A stretch of 64,000 bases of DNA from Microlunatus phosphovorus NM-1 (GCF_000270245.1 NC_015635.1:4588001-4652000), one strand, 5' to 3'; numbered from the stretch's first letter, positions 1-10,600 are shown. Numbers and translations: made by a program. The notes: generated from the sequence alone by a model not told the origin.

Positions 1-744
1 GAAGCCGTACGCCGCGGTCGCGGCGAGCGCTGGGTCGAGGGGATCTTCGGGCTGCACGCTCGGCACGCCGGCAACGCGATCGGCTACGACACCATCGCGG
101 CCTCCGGCGAGCACGCCTGCACCCTGCACTGGATCCGCAACGACGGCGATCTGCGCGAGGGTGACCTGCTGCTGCTCGACGCCGGCATCGAGCTGGACAC
201 TCTCTACACGGCTGACATCACCCGTACGCTGCCGGTCAGCGGCCACTTCAGCGATGACCAGCGGATGGTCTACGAAGCGGTACTGGAAGCCCAACAGGCC
301 GGGATCGACGCCGCGAAGCCAGGGGTGAAGTTCGCTGATGTGCACAAGGCCGCGATCACGGTGCTCGCCCACAAGCTGGAGGAGTGGGGACTGCTGCCGG
401 TCAGCGCCGAGGAGTCACTGTCGACCGACGGCGGGCAGCATCGCCGGTGGATGGTGCACGGCACCTCACACCACCTCGGCATCGACGTCCACGACTGTGC
501 CCAGGCACGACGGGAGAAGTACCGCGACGGTGTCCTCGAGGAAGGCATGGTCATCACCGTCGAGCCGGGTCTCTACTTCAAGGCCGACGACGAACTCGTG
601 CCGGAGAACCTGCGCGGCATCGGCGTACGGATCGAGGACGACATCGTGATCACCGCTGACGGTGCGGAGAACCTGTCCGCCGCACTCCCCCGCTCCAGTG
701 CGGATGTCGAGGCCTGGATGGCTACTCTGCTGCCTCGTGACTGA
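1..744 (+). CDS. pepP: Xaa-Pro aminopeptidase (M24 family), 3' part
   Basis: The 5' end lies outside the window; 247 codons and the TGA remain. This is the catalytic pita-bread domain of an M24 metallopeptidase that removes an N-terminal residue preceding proline. The five dinuclear-metal ligands are visible in order: Asp in LLDAG, Asp in TADITRT, His in HGTSHHLG, Glu in TVEPG and Glu in RIEDD. The HGTSHHLGIDVHD stretch is typical of PepP-type enzymes. The missing part would be the N-terminal non-catalytic domain. Its stop overlaps the GTG start of the next gene, so the two are probably translationally coupled. The family assignment is secure; the choice between PepP and a close paralogue is inference. 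Confidence 0.93.
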   Translation, partial: EAVRRGRGERWVEGIFGLHARHAGNAIGYDTIAASGEHACTLHWIRNDGDLREGDLLLLDAGIELDTLYTADITRTLPVSGHFSDDQRMVYEAVLEAQQAGIDAAKPGVKFADVHKAAITVLAHKLEEWGLLPVSAEESLSTDGGQHRRWMVHGTSHHLGIDVHDCAQARREKYRDGVLEEGMVITVEPGLYFKADDELVPENLRGIGVRIEDDIVITADGAENLSAALPRSSADVEAWMATLLPRD

Positions 745-1699
745 GCCCTCCTCCGCCTCCGGCACCACACCGAGCGCGCGTCCGTCGCTGCCCACCCTGG
801 TCGAACAGGGCCGCGGCGGGATGCTGCTGTTCGGCATCACCCCGCCGAAGACGAGCACCACGGTGGAGGACCGAGCGCGGATCGCCGGCATCACCCTGCA
901 GCGGTTGGCGCACCTCGATCTCGACGGGCTGCTGCTGTACGACATCGATGACGAGAGCGACCGGGTCACCGACGACCGACCGTTTCCGTATCTGTCGACC
1001 ATCGACCCGGCTGCCTACTACGTCGATCACCTCGGCGCCTGGCACAAGCCCGTGGTCCTCTACCGGTCGGTCGGCAAATACGGACCCGATCAGCTCGGCG
1101 CCTGGTTGGATCAGACCGATCCCAGCCAGCAGCTCGGCGTCTTCGTCGGAGCCTGCTCGCGTGACCATGTGGTCCGTACGACGCTGCGTCAGGCCCAGCA
1201 GCTGCGCGCCGATCGGCAGCCCGACCTCGCCCTGGGCGCGGTGATGATCACCGAGCGACACACCGCCCGGGGCGACGAGCACCTGCGGATGCTTGCCAAG
1301 CAGGAGGCCGGCTGCTCGTTCTTCGTCAGCCAGGTGATCTACGACATCGACGGCACCAGGAGCGTCCTGTCGGACTACTTCTACGCGTGTGCAGAACGCG
1401 GCATCGCGCCGCGCCCGGTGATCTTCACCCTGGCGATGTGCGGATCCCTCAAGACACTGGATTTCTTGCAGTGGTTGGGAATCCAGGTTCCTCGCTGGTT
1501 GCAGAACGACCTCAGGTACACCGACGACCCGTTGCACGTGAGCTACGCGCATTGCCTGCACGCGGCCGAGGATCTCGCCGCCTTCTGTCGGCGGCTCGGG
1601 ATCCCGTACGGCTTCAACGTGGAGAGTGTGGCCATCCGCAAGGCCGAGATCGAAGCCGCCGTGGAGCTGGCCGGCAACTTGCGACCTCTGCTGAGATGA
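737..1699 (+). CDS. Methylenetetrahydrofolate reductase-like TIM-barrel protein
   Basis: 320 aa. I chose GTG 737 because it overlaps the upstream TGA and removes a non-conserved extension. MTHFR-like features are the N-terminal LFGITPPKTS strand-loop, the PVVLYRSVGKY strand, the GAVMITERHTARGDEH segment and the SQVIYD and CGSLKTLDFLQWLG segments. In classical MetF the first motif is FEFFPP with a catalytic Glu; here that position is Gly, so the usual proton donor is missing. It is shorter than two-domain eukaryotic MTHFR and similar in size to bacterial MetF. It may be one of the divergent actinobacterial MTHFRs or an enzyme with another folate-related role. Fold assignment good, reaction uncertain. 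Confidence 0.75.
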   Translation: MTEPSSASGTTPSARPSLPTLVEQGRGGMLLFGITPPKTSTTVEDRARIAGITLQRLAHLDLDGLLLYDIDDESDRVTDDRPFPYLSTIDPAAYYVDHLGAWHKPVVLYRSVGKYGPDQLGAWLDQTDPSQQLGVFVGACSRDHVVRTTLRQAQQLRADRQPDLALGAVMITERHTARGDEHLRMLAKQEAGCSFFVSQVIYDIDGTRSVLSDYFYACAERGIAPRPVIFTLAMCGSLKTLDFLQWLGIQVPRWLQNDLRYTDDPLHVSYAHCLHAAEDLAAFCRRLGIPYGFNVESVAIRKAEIEAAVELAGNLRPLLR

Positions 1700-1892
1700 C
1701 GAGCACACTCAGAGAAACATCCATCTTCTTACCGCCGGTGGTTGGCGGCGTGGCGCAGCAGTGACCGTGTTCGTGGCCGGTAGAGCTCGACTTCCGTACT
1801 TCTGTGGCCCGCCGGCGCTAGACGTACACCTCGGGCTGGAGACTCCGGGCAGACCCGGCACGAGAGGTGGACCGACGCTCGGGGTGCCCGGC

Positions 1893-2396
1893 TCACTCGA
1901 AGGCGGCGGCGCGGCCACCCGGACGCTGCTGCAGCATCTCCCGAGCCTGGACCGCGACCTTGTGCTCGCAGAGCACCTCGTATTTGGTGGCCACCGTCTG
2001 GGTCACGGAGGTGAAGTCGCGCTTGCCCCGGGTCATGGCGTAGCCGACGGCGGCGAAGGTGAGCCCGATGGCGATGCCGATCGCCAGACAGGTCACCAGC
2101 ATCAGCGCCACGCTCGGCGGGTTGGCGAAGATCAACATCACGATGCCGACCAACAGACCGGTCGAGATGCCCGAGGAGACGCCTTGAGACAGCACGGTGC
2201 TCCAGGACTTACGGCCGAGCACCCGCTCCACAGACTTCAGGTCGGTCCCGACGATCGCCAGGTTCTGCACCGGAAAGCGCTCGTCGGCCAAGTAGTCCAC
2301 CGCCTTCTGGGCGTCGGCGTAGCTGTTGAAGATGCCCACCGACTGGGGAAACTGCAACTCGAACAGCGAACCGGGCTGCGGACGCTGGAAGGACAT
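1893..2396 (-). CDS. YflT/GSP17M-domain general stress membrane protein
   Basis: 167 aa. ATG 2396 is preferred over an in-frame GTG at 2405 because a strong AGAGG Shine-Dalgarno overlaps that GTG and is well spaced for the ATG. The N-terminal half (SVGIFNSYADAQKAVDYLADERFPVQNLAIVGTDL) is the ferredoxin-like YflT/general-stress-17M domain that recognises a residue pair 'YADAQ...L'. Two hydrophobic segments follow at about residues 75-115, interrupted by a short NPP turn, then a polar C-terminal tail. The role is unknown; homologues are often stress-induced small membrane proteins. It has its own promoter (TAGAAT at 2432-2437) and faces no operon partner. Residues 1700-1892 between it and the upstream plus-strand gene hold nothing I recognise. 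Confidence 0.8.
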   Translation of the reverse strand: MSFQRPQPGSLFELQFPQSVGIFNSYADAQKAVDYLADERFPVQNLAIVGTDLKSVERVLGRKSWSTVLSQGVSSGISTGLLVGIVMLIFANPPSVALMLVTCLAIGIAIGLTFAAVGYAMTRGKRDFTSVTQTVATKYEVLCEHKVAVQAREMLQQRPGGRAAAFE

Positions 2397-2431
2397 GGGG
2401 GCCACCTCTTGACGGGTTCAGTGCACCCAGG

Positions 2432-2437
2432 ATTCTA
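2432..2437 (-). promoter_or_regulatory. Likely -10 box (TAGAAT) of the stress membrane protein gene
   Basis: TAGAAT reads on the minus strand about 36 nt upstream of the ATG at 2396, leaving a short leader that carries the AGAGG ribosome-binding site. No good -35 TTGACA is seen at 17 nt, so this is a partial match. Confidence 0.4.
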
Positions 2438-2543
2438 CCGCTCGACCCTGTGCATCGACTGTGTCCGCGAGACCCCCGCGAACTGGCCGCGAGGTCTCGG
2501 TGAAAACCGCGAATGCGTCCAGAGGCTCCGAACCAGGCCGTCC

Positions 2544-4094
2544 TCAGCGGCGCCAACCGGCCAGCGTGACGACCAGCTTGTCCTCGACCGGCCGCGGCGA
2601 ACTCTGGGTGTAGTTGCTGAGCATCGAGAAGACATACAGGTGCCCGTCTCGACCCTTGACATATCCGCTGAGCGCCGTCACCCCGGTCAGCGAACCGGTC
2701 TTCGCCCACGCGTTGTTCTCTGCCCGAGTGCCGTTCATCCGATAGCGCAGCGTGCCGCCGACCATCCGGTTGGTGTTGCCGGCCACCGGCAGCGACGCCT
2801 TGAAGGCCGGGAACCACGGCTCGGACTGAACCGCAACCAGCAGTGTCCCGAGAGCCCGCGGAGTCAGCGTGTTGGCCCGGGTCAGCCCGGATCCGTCGGA
2901 GAGCGACACGCCGGTCATCGGCACTTTCCGCAGGGTCAGGTACGCCCGGGTCGCCGCCAGCCCGTTCGTCCAGGTGCCGACCGCACCGGAACGCTTGGCA
3001 CCCATCGCCTTGGTCAGCGCCTCGGCATGCATGTTGTTGGACAGCTTCATGAACGGCACCAGCAGGTCCTTCAGCCGCATCGAGTGGTCGGTCGCGAGCA
3101 CCGTGCGCTTGCCGTCCGGCGTGGCGAGCACTGTCGTACCGCCCTTCACCGAGACGCCCGCCTTCTTCAATTCCGCCCGGAAGATCGCCGCCGCGTACAG
3201 GTCGGGCCGGTTGACACTGATCAGCGCACTGCCGGAGCCTCCGCTGGGCACCCGGCCACGCACGGTGATGGTGCCCGACCCGTACGATCGGCCGACGCCC
3301 ACGGTCCACGATGAGCCCTTCGCGCCGGTCTTGGTGAGGTTCTTGATCGACAGGTACGACTTCGCCGCCGCCGGTGTCGTGGTGATCTTGGCCTTCTTGC
3401 CGACCGCGCCGGCGCGATACGTGATGATCACCGTGCCGGAGTCGTAGTCGGCGTTCGGCGCCAATGTCAGGGCCGAGATCGGCGCGGCGTAGTACGCGTC
3501 GGCATAGCTGGTGCGCCAGGCCGGGTTGTAGCGAACACTGTCGAAGTACGTCGCGTCGACGACCAGCTTGCCGGTCACGGTCTTGATCCCGGCAGCCCGG
3601 ACCTGCTTGGCCAACGAGGCATAGTCGCTCTGCCGGGCCGTGGGATCCCCGTATCCCTTGAGATAGAGCCGACCGTTCAGGGTGCTGCCGGTGACCTTGG
3701 CCCGCTTGATCACCTGGGTCTGGAACCGATAGTCCGGACCCAGGGTGTGCATCGCCGCCGCGGCGGTGACGATCTTCGTGTTCGACGCTGGGATGGTGGC
3801 CTGGCTGCCCTTGCGTTGATAGAGCTCACTGCCCGTCGCAGCGTCGAGCACGGCCACCGCAGTCTTGCCCTTGGTGATCCGGGAGTCCTTCATCAAGGTC
3901 GTGAGCTTCTTGGCCAGCGCCGGATCGCTCACCGGTGCTGCAGCTGCCTGGGGAAGCTGCTGGGGCGGGGCCACGAGTGCGGCACTGGTGATCATCAGCC
4001 CGGCCGCAACCGCGGCGACGAGCGAACGGGGGGTGATGGTCATCGCGATACGCCGCGTGAGCATCCCGCCCAGCTGGGGAAGTGATCTGGACAC
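2544..4094 (-). CDS. dacB: D-alanyl-D-alanine carboxypeptidase / endopeptidase, PBP4 (S13) type
   Basis: 516 aa. The GTG at 4094 has an AGGAGG site about 5 nt upstream, so the long RR-containing n-region is probably real; a hydrophobic signal segment follows at about 20-45 (PRSLVAAVAAGLMITSAALVA). The three serine-acylase motifs are present in order: SxxK as SNTK near residue 104 (PASNTKIV), SxN as SNN near 350 (KLSNNMHAE) and KTG near 463 (WAKTGSLTG). The long stretch between the first two motifs is the domain insertion typical of PBP4/S13 enzymes. It should trim or cleave peptidoglycan peptides outside the membrane. It is monocistronic or follows the LuxR gene's minus-strand direction without overlap. 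Confidence 0.93.
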   Translation of the reverse strand: MSRSLPQLGGMLTRRIAMTITPRSLVAAVAAGLMITSAALVAPPQQLPQAAAAPVSDPALAKKLTTLMKDSRITKGKTAVAVLDAATGSELYQRKGSQATIPASNTKIVTAAAAMHTLGPDYRFQTQVIKRAKVTGSTLNGRLYLKGYGDPTARQSDYASLAKQVRAAGIKTVTGKLVVDATYFDSVRYNPAWRTSYADAYYAAPISALTLAPNADYDSGTVIITYRAGAVGKKAKITTTPAAAKSYLSIKNLTKTGAKGSSWTVGVGRSYGSGTITVRGRVPSGGSGSALISVNRPDLYAAAIFRAELKKAGVSVKGGTTVLATPDGKRTVLATDHSMRLKDLLVPFMKLSNNMHAEALTKAMGAKRSGAVGTWTNGLAATRAYLTLRKVPMTGVSLSDGSGLTRANTLTPRALGTLLVAVQSEPWFPAFKASLPVAGNTNRMVGGTLRYRMNGTRAENNAWAKTGSLTGVTALSGYVKGRDGHLYVFSMLSNYTQSSPRPVEDKLVVTLAGWRR

Positions 4095-4164
4095 TGGACC
4101 TCCTGGTGTGTCCGCACCATAACAACCGGGAGCCGAAGAATGCGGGAGGTCAGTCGGCAGGAGG

Positions 4165-6951
4165 TCAGTCGGGCAGGTTGACGCCGGTCAAGTCGGCCCG
4201 AGACCGTAGACCGAGCTTGGCCAGGATGTGTGAGACGTGGGTCTGCACCGTCCGCGGCGACAACCACAGCTGGCTGGCGATCTGGGGATTGGTCCGGCCG
4301 GCGCGGACCAGTCGTGCCACCCGGAGCTCGGTGGCGGTCAGACTGTCCGGTCCGAAATCGACCGTACGGTGCTTGCTGCGTGGCCCTCGGCGCAGCCCCA
4401 GGCGGCGGACCCGACCGAGCACCCGGTCCCGGTCGGGGATCGCCCCCATGTGTTGGTAGCCGGAAACCGCCCGTTCCAACGGCTCGCGAGCCAGGTCGGG
4501 GCGGCTGGTCCTCGCCGCCACACACGCCGCCTCCTCCCAGGCATAGGTCGCCAGCAGGTGCACGCCGTAGCCCTCGAAAGCCCGCGCCGCGGCAGTGAGC
4601 AGCTCGGCATCGGCTCGGCACATGCCGACCAGCTGATCCACCACGGGAGCGACGGCGGGACAGCCGGACACATCCAGGCCAGCGAGCCGAGAAGCCATCC
4701 GCTCGCAGAGCCCGAGGTCCCCGCCGGTCAGCGCGACCCGCGCCACATCGGGGGCGAGTGAGAGCATCCAAGCCGGGCTGATCTCCTCGGCGGCTGCCCA
4801 GAGTCGATGTGCCAGAGAGACTGCCTCTGGCAGCGCCGGTGTCACCTCCAGGACGGCGAGTTCCGCCCAGCCGGGGTCGTCGGCACCGAACTGCAGCGGC
4901 AAGGTCCGCTCCTCGAACAGCCGCAGTCGCTGCCGGGCGTCCGTCAGCCGACCACGGTGCGCCTCCAGGTAGGCCCGCTGACCAATCGCCGTGGAGATCC
5001 ATCCGCTGCCGATCTCCTCCGTCATCTCCAGTCCAGCATCGAGCTCCGCCGATGCGTCGTCCCACTCCCCGGCCAGGATCGCGACGCTGGCCGACACGAA
5101 GCAGTGGTACGGATCCAGCCAGCGGGCTCCCACGTCGGCGGAGGCTTCGCGGCAGCGCGTCACTGCTTCGGCCGCCGGCCCCACCCCGCGGGCAGCCAGC
5201 TCGAACACCGGAGGCCAGACCAACGCACTGCGCCGCGCCCGGACGCCGCTGTCGTCGCCGGCCAGCAGCTGTAGCTGCCGCTCGATCAGCACGGAGGCCT
5301 GGTCGGACCGCCCCCGCAGGTGCGCGGCGCAGCTCAGCAAGGTCAGCACGCTTGACTCGATCTGTCGTCGCTCCTCCGCCGCCGACTCCCCGAGCAGCGC
5401 GGTGGCGGTCTGCTCGGCCTCCCGCCACTGGCCTGCCATCGCGGTCACCCAGCACCGCAGTGCTCGGAGCTGGCGAGCGGCGGCCGGTGGGAGCCGGCCG
5501 GCCAGCAGCCGGTCGATCGAGTCCAGCGCCGCACTGGTCTCGCCGCGATCGAGCTGGGAACGGATCCGCAGCTCGTGCAGCTCCTGCCGGCACTGTGGGT
5601 CCTGACTGACGGCAAGCTGCGCCTCGGCCAACCGTTCCGCGGCCTGATGCTGCCCGGACCGTTGAAGGGCGGTCGCCCGCTCGACCGTGAGCCGGTCGTA
5701 ACCCGCCTCGGACCCGTCGACGACGATCTGCAGGTCACCGAGCAGGTCCGCGGTCACCGCCGGAGCGTGCGCGCTGGACTCCTCGGCGGCCGATCGGAGC
5801 GCGCGGGCAAGCTCGGCCTGGCCGGCCCCGCCCCGTACCCGATCGTCCGCCGAGCGCGCCAGATGCTCGGCCACCACCGCAGCCGGTGCCCCTCGGTCGC
5901 GCAACAGCTCGGCCGCCCGGCGATGCAGCGCCACGCGGTCGACCTCCTCGAGCTGCGCGTACGCGGCCTCGCGGTACAGCTCGTGACTGAAGTCCAGGGA
6001 TTTGACATCGCTCCAGACCGCCAGCCCAGAGCGCACGGCCCGGTCGGCGGCCGTCCACCGCGAGGCGCTCGACAGATACGACATGGCGCCGAGATCCTCC
6101 AGCGAGGCGCCGCTGCCCAGCACGGTCATCGCACCCAGCAACTCGGTGACCGACTCGTCCAACTGGCTGAGATGGCCGCGTACCAGCGCCGCAAGACCGT
6201 CGGTGTTCGGCGGCGGGTCCCCCACCAGCTCGATGGTGCCCGCACCGGCCCGGTCCAGAAGGCCGCCGGCCTCGAGCGCGTTCACCATCTCGGTCGCGAA
6301 CAGCGGATTCCCGCCAGATCCCTGCAGATGCGCCGACAGCCGAGGTCCCGGCGCTCGCCCGGTGAGCCGCCGGACCAGCCCACCGACCATGACGGTGTCC
6401 ATCGCCGGCAAGGTCACTCGGCACCGGACCTGTCCGGTGAGCAGCTCGACACCCTCCGACCGCGGATAGCTGCGCGCTGAAATGAGCATCATCAGCGGCA
6501 GATCTCGGGCCGCCCAGACCAGTCGGCGCAACACTCGCAGCGAGGCCGCGTCGGCCTGATGCGCATCGTCGACCCAGCAGACGACCGGGCCCAACGCGCA
6601 CCGAGCGTCCACCCGCTCGAGGGCGATCTCGGCCGGGTCGGCGGCCTCGCTGGGACCGACCAGCTCGTGGATGACGGCGAAGCTGACCCGGCGATGCCGT
6701 TCCTGGGCTCGGGCGCTCAGCACCCAGGACCCACCGGCCCGGGCGGCAGCGACCACGGCGCGGCACAGATGGGACTTGCCGATCCCCGGCGGACCCTCGA
6801 CCAGCACCGAGTCGCCCCGATGAAGGGGAGCAGCGATCACCCCGTCGACCACCGTGCGCAGCCAGGTCTCGATCTCGGCCCGCGAGCCTTCCCCCGGCGC
6901 CTCGATCCGCTCACCGGGGTCCGGGAGCCAGCGCATACCGGATCTTCCCAT
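4165..6951 (-). CDS. Large ATP-binding LuxR-family transcriptional regulator (LAL/MalT-like)
   Basis: 928 aa from ATG 6951; ATG 6936 (MRWLPDPGE) is an equally possible start. It has an N-terminal P-loop ATPase (Walker A GPPGIGKS about residue 50, Walker B VVCWVDDAHQAD about 120), a long helical TPR-like middle (about 280-850) rich in Ala/Leu/Glu, and a C-terminal LuxR helix-turn-helix (LTATELRVARLVRAGRTNPQIA...SPRTVQTHVSHILAKLGLRSRADL). Such proteins bind a small ligand or partner in the helical region and activate genes near or far. The effector is unknown. It is divergent from the membrane-protein/propeller operon at 7109, with 157 bp between, which makes that operon a plausible target; this is inference. 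Confidence 0.88.
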   Translation of the reverse strand: MGRSGMRWLPDPGERIEAPGEGSRAEIETWLRTVVDGVIAAPLHRGDSVLVEGPPGIGKSHLCRAVVAAARAGGSWVLSARAQERHRRVSFAVIHELVGPSEAADPAEIALERVDARCALGPVVCWVDDAHQADAASLRVLRRLVWAARDLPLMMLISARSYPRSEGVELLTGQVRCRVTLPAMDTVMVGGLVRRLTGRAPGPRLSAHLQGSGGNPLFATEMVNALEAGGLLDRAGAGTIELVGDPPPNTDGLAALVRGHLSQLDESVTELLGAMTVLGSGASLEDLGAMSYLSSASRWTAADRAVRSGLAVWSDVKSLDFSHELYREAAYAQLEEVDRVALHRRAAELLRDRGAPAAVVAEHLARSADDRVRGGAGQAELARALRSAAEESSAHAPAVTADLLGDLQIVVDGSEAGYDRLTVERATALQRSGQHQAAERLAEAQLAVSQDPQCRQELHELRIRSQLDRGETSAALDSIDRLLAGRLPPAAARQLRALRCWVTAMAGQWREAEQTATALLGESAAEERRQIESSVLTLLSCAAHLRGRSDQASVLIERQLQLLAGDDSGVRARRSALVWPPVFELAARGVGPAAEAVTRCREASADVGARWLDPYHCFVSASVAILAGEWDDASAELDAGLEMTEEIGSGWISTAIGQRAYLEAHRGRLTDARQRLRLFEERTLPLQFGADDPGWAELAVLEVTPALPEAVSLAHRLWAAAEEISPAWMLSLAPDVARVALTGGDLGLCERMASRLAGLDVSGCPAVAPVVDQLVGMCRADAELLTAAARAFEGYGVHLLATYAWEEAACVAARTSRPDLAREPLERAVSGYQHMGAIPDRDRVLGRVRRLGLRRGPRSKHRTVDFGPDSLTATELRVARLVRAGRTNPQIASQLWLSPRTVQTHVSHILAKLGLRSRADLTGVNLPD

Positions 6952-7108
6952 CTTCGCCCGCCTGCCGGGGCCGAATACCGATGGCGGATGATTCCGGTCC
7001 GGTTCGCCGAGTCCTGCTCGTCGTCGGCGGATGTCTCCCCGCCGGTCGGTCCTTACGGTCGGGGACGAAGACGACTCTGACGAATCCGAACCGAGAGCAG
7101 GTGCAACC

Positions 7109-7693
7109 ATGGTCGACTTGATCGGATTGCTGATTGCCGGATACTTCGTCACCTTGCCGGTGCTGGGCATGCTGGTCGCCCTGGTCTTGATCGCGATCGG
7201 TCCCAAACCGATCACCGCCGCGCGGGTGTACGAGACCCTGCTGCGCCAGTTCCTGCTGTTCGGGATCGGGCTGGCCTACGTCGTCAACTTCATCTTCCAC
7301 AGCTTCTTCGGCGAGCTGGCTGCCTCGCTGATCGGCTGGGAGGACAGTCCCTTCCAGTTCGAGGTCGGGGTCGCCAGCCTGGGCTTCGGGCTGGTCGGCT
7401 TCTTCGCCATCAGCCGTGACACCGCCGTCCGGTTCGCCGCGCTGCTCGGTCCGGCAGCATTCGTCTGGGGTGCCGCAGTCGGGCATATCATCCAGATCGT
7501 CACCGCCGGCAACCACTCACCCGGAAACGCAGGGTTCATGCTGTACGCCGACATCCTCTTGCCGTTCATCAGCTTCGTGCTGCTCTGGCTGGCCGCCCGC
7601 CACCCGTTGCCAGAGGGCCAGGACGCACCGGATGGAGTGGGTGGCACCGCGGATCTGCGGCCGCGCGTCAGCCACGGGAGCCCCCGGCGGTGA
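7109..7693 (+). CDS. DUF6790-like polytopic membrane protein
   Basis: 194 aa. ATG 7109 is chosen because the upstream in-frame region is charged and non-conserved, and the protein then opens with a membrane segment (VDLIGLLIAGYFVTLPVLGMLVALVLIAIG). About five hydrophobic helices follow, with a charged loop containing HSFFGELAASLIGWEDSPFQ and a conserved-looking VWGAAVGHIIQIVTAGNHSPGNAG stretch, features I associate with a family of small membrane proteins of unknown function (DUF6790). The C-terminal 25 residues are polar. Its TGA overlaps the GTG of the secreted propeller protein (GTGA), so the pair is probably co-expressed. Confidence 0.7.
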   Translation: MVDLIGLLIAGYFVTLPVLGMLVALVLIAIGPKPITAARVYETLLRQFLLFGIGLAYVVNFIFHSFFGELAASLIGWEDSPFQFEVGVASLGFGLVGFFAISRDTAVRFAALLGPAAFVWGAAVGHIIQIVTAGNHSPGNAGFMLYADILLPFISFVLLWLAARHPLPEGQDAPDGVGGTADLRPRVSHGSPRR

Positions 7694-10600
7694 CCGGATG
7701 CCTCGCGCGGTGGCTCAGCCTGGTGATCAGTACGGCTTTGATCCTCGGATTGCTGGTCGCCACTTCGTCCGAAGCCGACGCCAAACCACGCAAGCCGAAA
7801 CCTTCCACGCCGCCGCTGACTGCTACCCCGTTGACGTGTCCCAACTCCGATCCCGACCAGGACTATCTGTGCTCGATCGGGCCGACGTACACGCTGCCAG
7901 GGCTGACCGACCTGAACGGCTGGACCGAATCCGAGCGGAGCATCCTGTACGGCGACTTGGACGGCGACGGGGTCGACGAAATGGTGGCACGCGGACGTAC
8001 CGGTCTGGAGGTCTACCGGTTCGACGCCACGTTCGGGCAGTGGAGCCAGGTGCGGATCGACACCACGATCCTGTCCGACCATGACGGCTGGGGAGACCCG
8101 ATGTACGGCTCGACCATCCAGTTGGGCGACGTCGACGGCAACGGCAAGGCCGAGGTGGTCGCCCGCAGCGCGGCGGGTCTCGTGGTGGCCGCCTATGCCT
8201 GGGACCAGGCGACCAACGTCGGGACGTGGACCTGGCTGAGCAAGGCGGGCCCGCTGACCAACGCCGACGGTTCCAGTCAGCCGCGCTACTACGAGTCGAT
8301 CCAGCTGGTGCCACTCGGCAGCACAGCCGGGTCGACTCGAGTCAACCTGATGGCCCGCGGGTCCGACGGGCTCAGCCTCTACCGCTATCAGAGCGGCACC
8401 TGGCAGAAGTCAGCTGTCAGCCCGACGTTCTCCGACGCCCAGGGCTGGTATCAGCCGCAGTACTACGCCACGATCACCGCCTGGGATGCCACGACAGTCG
8501 TCGCCCGCGCCGCGAACGGCCTGTTCACGGTCACGTTCGCCGCCGGCACCGGCACCGGTGACAACTGGGGCAGTTGGACTGGGCCGACGCCGGGCGCGGC
8601 GAGTGGTGTCTGGACCGACGGCCAAGGCTGGAACCAAGCCCAGTACTACTCCACCATCACTCCGCTCCGCGGTCACGGCACCCAGATCATCATGGCCGCT
8701 CGGGTGCCCGGGGGCATCGGCACGGCCACCCGGCAGCCCGATGGCAGCTGGACGGCCAACCCGATCGCCACCGGCGCCGACAGCATCTGGAGCCAGCCGA
8801 TGCACCATGCCACCGCCCAGTCCGGCGACATCGACGGCGACGGTGCCGACGAGTTTCTCGTTCGTGGTCCGGACGGCATGCTCACCTACCCGGTCGACGC
8901 CGCCACCGGCAGATTCCTCGGTCCGGTGTCCGCACGAGTCCCGGCACTGATCGATGCGGACTGGTCCGACGCCTCCCGCTACGGCACCATCGCGACCGCC
9001 CAACTGGAGAAGGGCAAGGGCCGGGCGCTGCTGGCCCGCGGCGGCCACGGCATGCGGACTTGGCGATATGACACGACCACCAAGACCTTTGCCCGCTACC
9101 GTCCGTACGGCAATTTCCCCGCCCTCGATGCGACGGCGTTGACCAAGCTGCAGGGCGAACTCGGACTGTCCATTCCGATCCGGCAGACCTTCACCGACCC
9201 GACCCGTGACAACTCGTCGGACACGCTGAATGACTATCGGACCAGCATCGAGAAGGGGTGCCAAGGCACTCCGGTACGCATGAACCCGAGCCAGTACTCG
9301 AGCTGCGCTCCGCCGACCGGCTCTGGTGTCAGCACCGAGACCTGGACCGCCGTGTCGAACCAGCTGATCGCCGAGCTGTATTGGGCCAGCAATGTCGTCG
9401 ACCACTTCGAGGCCGTCAACTCCCTGCAATGGCAACTCTTCGACGACGAGGACGGCCAGCTGCCGGCGACCGTCGCGGCGCTGAATCTCGACGAGTCATC
9501 GGCGACCCGCTCACTGGCGCCGGCCGACGACACCTCAGAGCTGGAGGGGATCTACAGCAACGAGTTCAAGATCTTGTCGGCATTCACCGCTCTGGTTCCA
9601 CCCATCGCCTTCGTCCTGAACTTCAGCTCGGCGGCGCTGAGCCTCGCCGCGGCAGCCACACCGAGAAGCAGCCCGGACCATGCGGGCGGCGACCGGTTCG
9701 CCAAGACGTACAACGAAATCCTCGCGACCATGACGACGAACCAGGAGGAACTGGAGACCCAGATCGCCAGCCATCGCCACGATGTGCTCGCCGACTACGG
9801 ACTGTTGGCCACGGTCGGGCACCTCGTGGGATCGCAGACCTGGACCCTGAACCAGGAGGCCGCCGTCAGTGCCGGCCGTCAGGCATTCCAGACCTGGATC
9901 TACCAGAAGTTCGTTCCCGTGCTGTGGGACTACTGGGACGTCAAGGAGTGTCGAACCTGGGACCAGCCGATCTATGTCGACCTCTACAACGATCCGTACA
10001 CGCCGGCGTGCACGCTTCCGCAGGCCGACGCTGCCGTCCAGGTGCTCAACCTGGTGGACGGGTTCTACGGATTGCTTCCCCGCCAACAGATGTGCTCGCC
10101 GTCACCGCACCCAATCCCTCAGGTCTGGTGGTGGGACTGCAGTTTTGTCGGACTGAGCCAGGCTGGCTACAAGGATGCCGTCACGGTGCTCTTCGGCCCG
10201 ATCAGCGACGACTGCACCTACGACGGCTCCGGCGACGACCACGCCTGGGACTACAGCTGCAACCTCGGCCTCAGCCTCTCCCAGGTGCTCGACTGGGACG
10301 ATATCTCGCACCACGGATGCACCTGGGACACCCCCGACTTCCCGCGCAATTGGGACGACAATCCTGGCGGTGAGTGCAACGGTGTCCAGCCGCAGAGTCT
10401 GGTTGCCGGCGCCGCGCATCTGCGTGGTCGACAAGCCGGCCAGATCACCATGACCCTGCGACAACCCGTACCGAAGAAGTTCGACCTTCGCGGCGCTGAG
10501 GTCTACCTCGAAGACGTCCTGCACGAAAGCGAAGTCGGCGAAGAACTCGTCAACCACCGCAGCGACAACGACGCCTTCCCCGTGGGCACCACGGTGGCCC

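Noticed and set aside
2209-3309. Long minus-strand frame inside the carboxypeptidase gene
   Set aside because: It is an Arg/Gly-rich shadow frame of dacB with no family motifs.
1761-3314. 517-codon plus-strand frame opposite the stress protein and dacB
   Set aside because: The composition (His/Gly/Arg-rich, no motifs) is that of an antisense frame in GC-rich DNA; the minus-strand genes have clear motifs.
4040-5593. Long minus-strand frame over the LuxR regulator
   Set aside because: A different frame of the same strand, Gly/Arg/Ala-rich, no homology; the true frame has Walker and HTH motifs.
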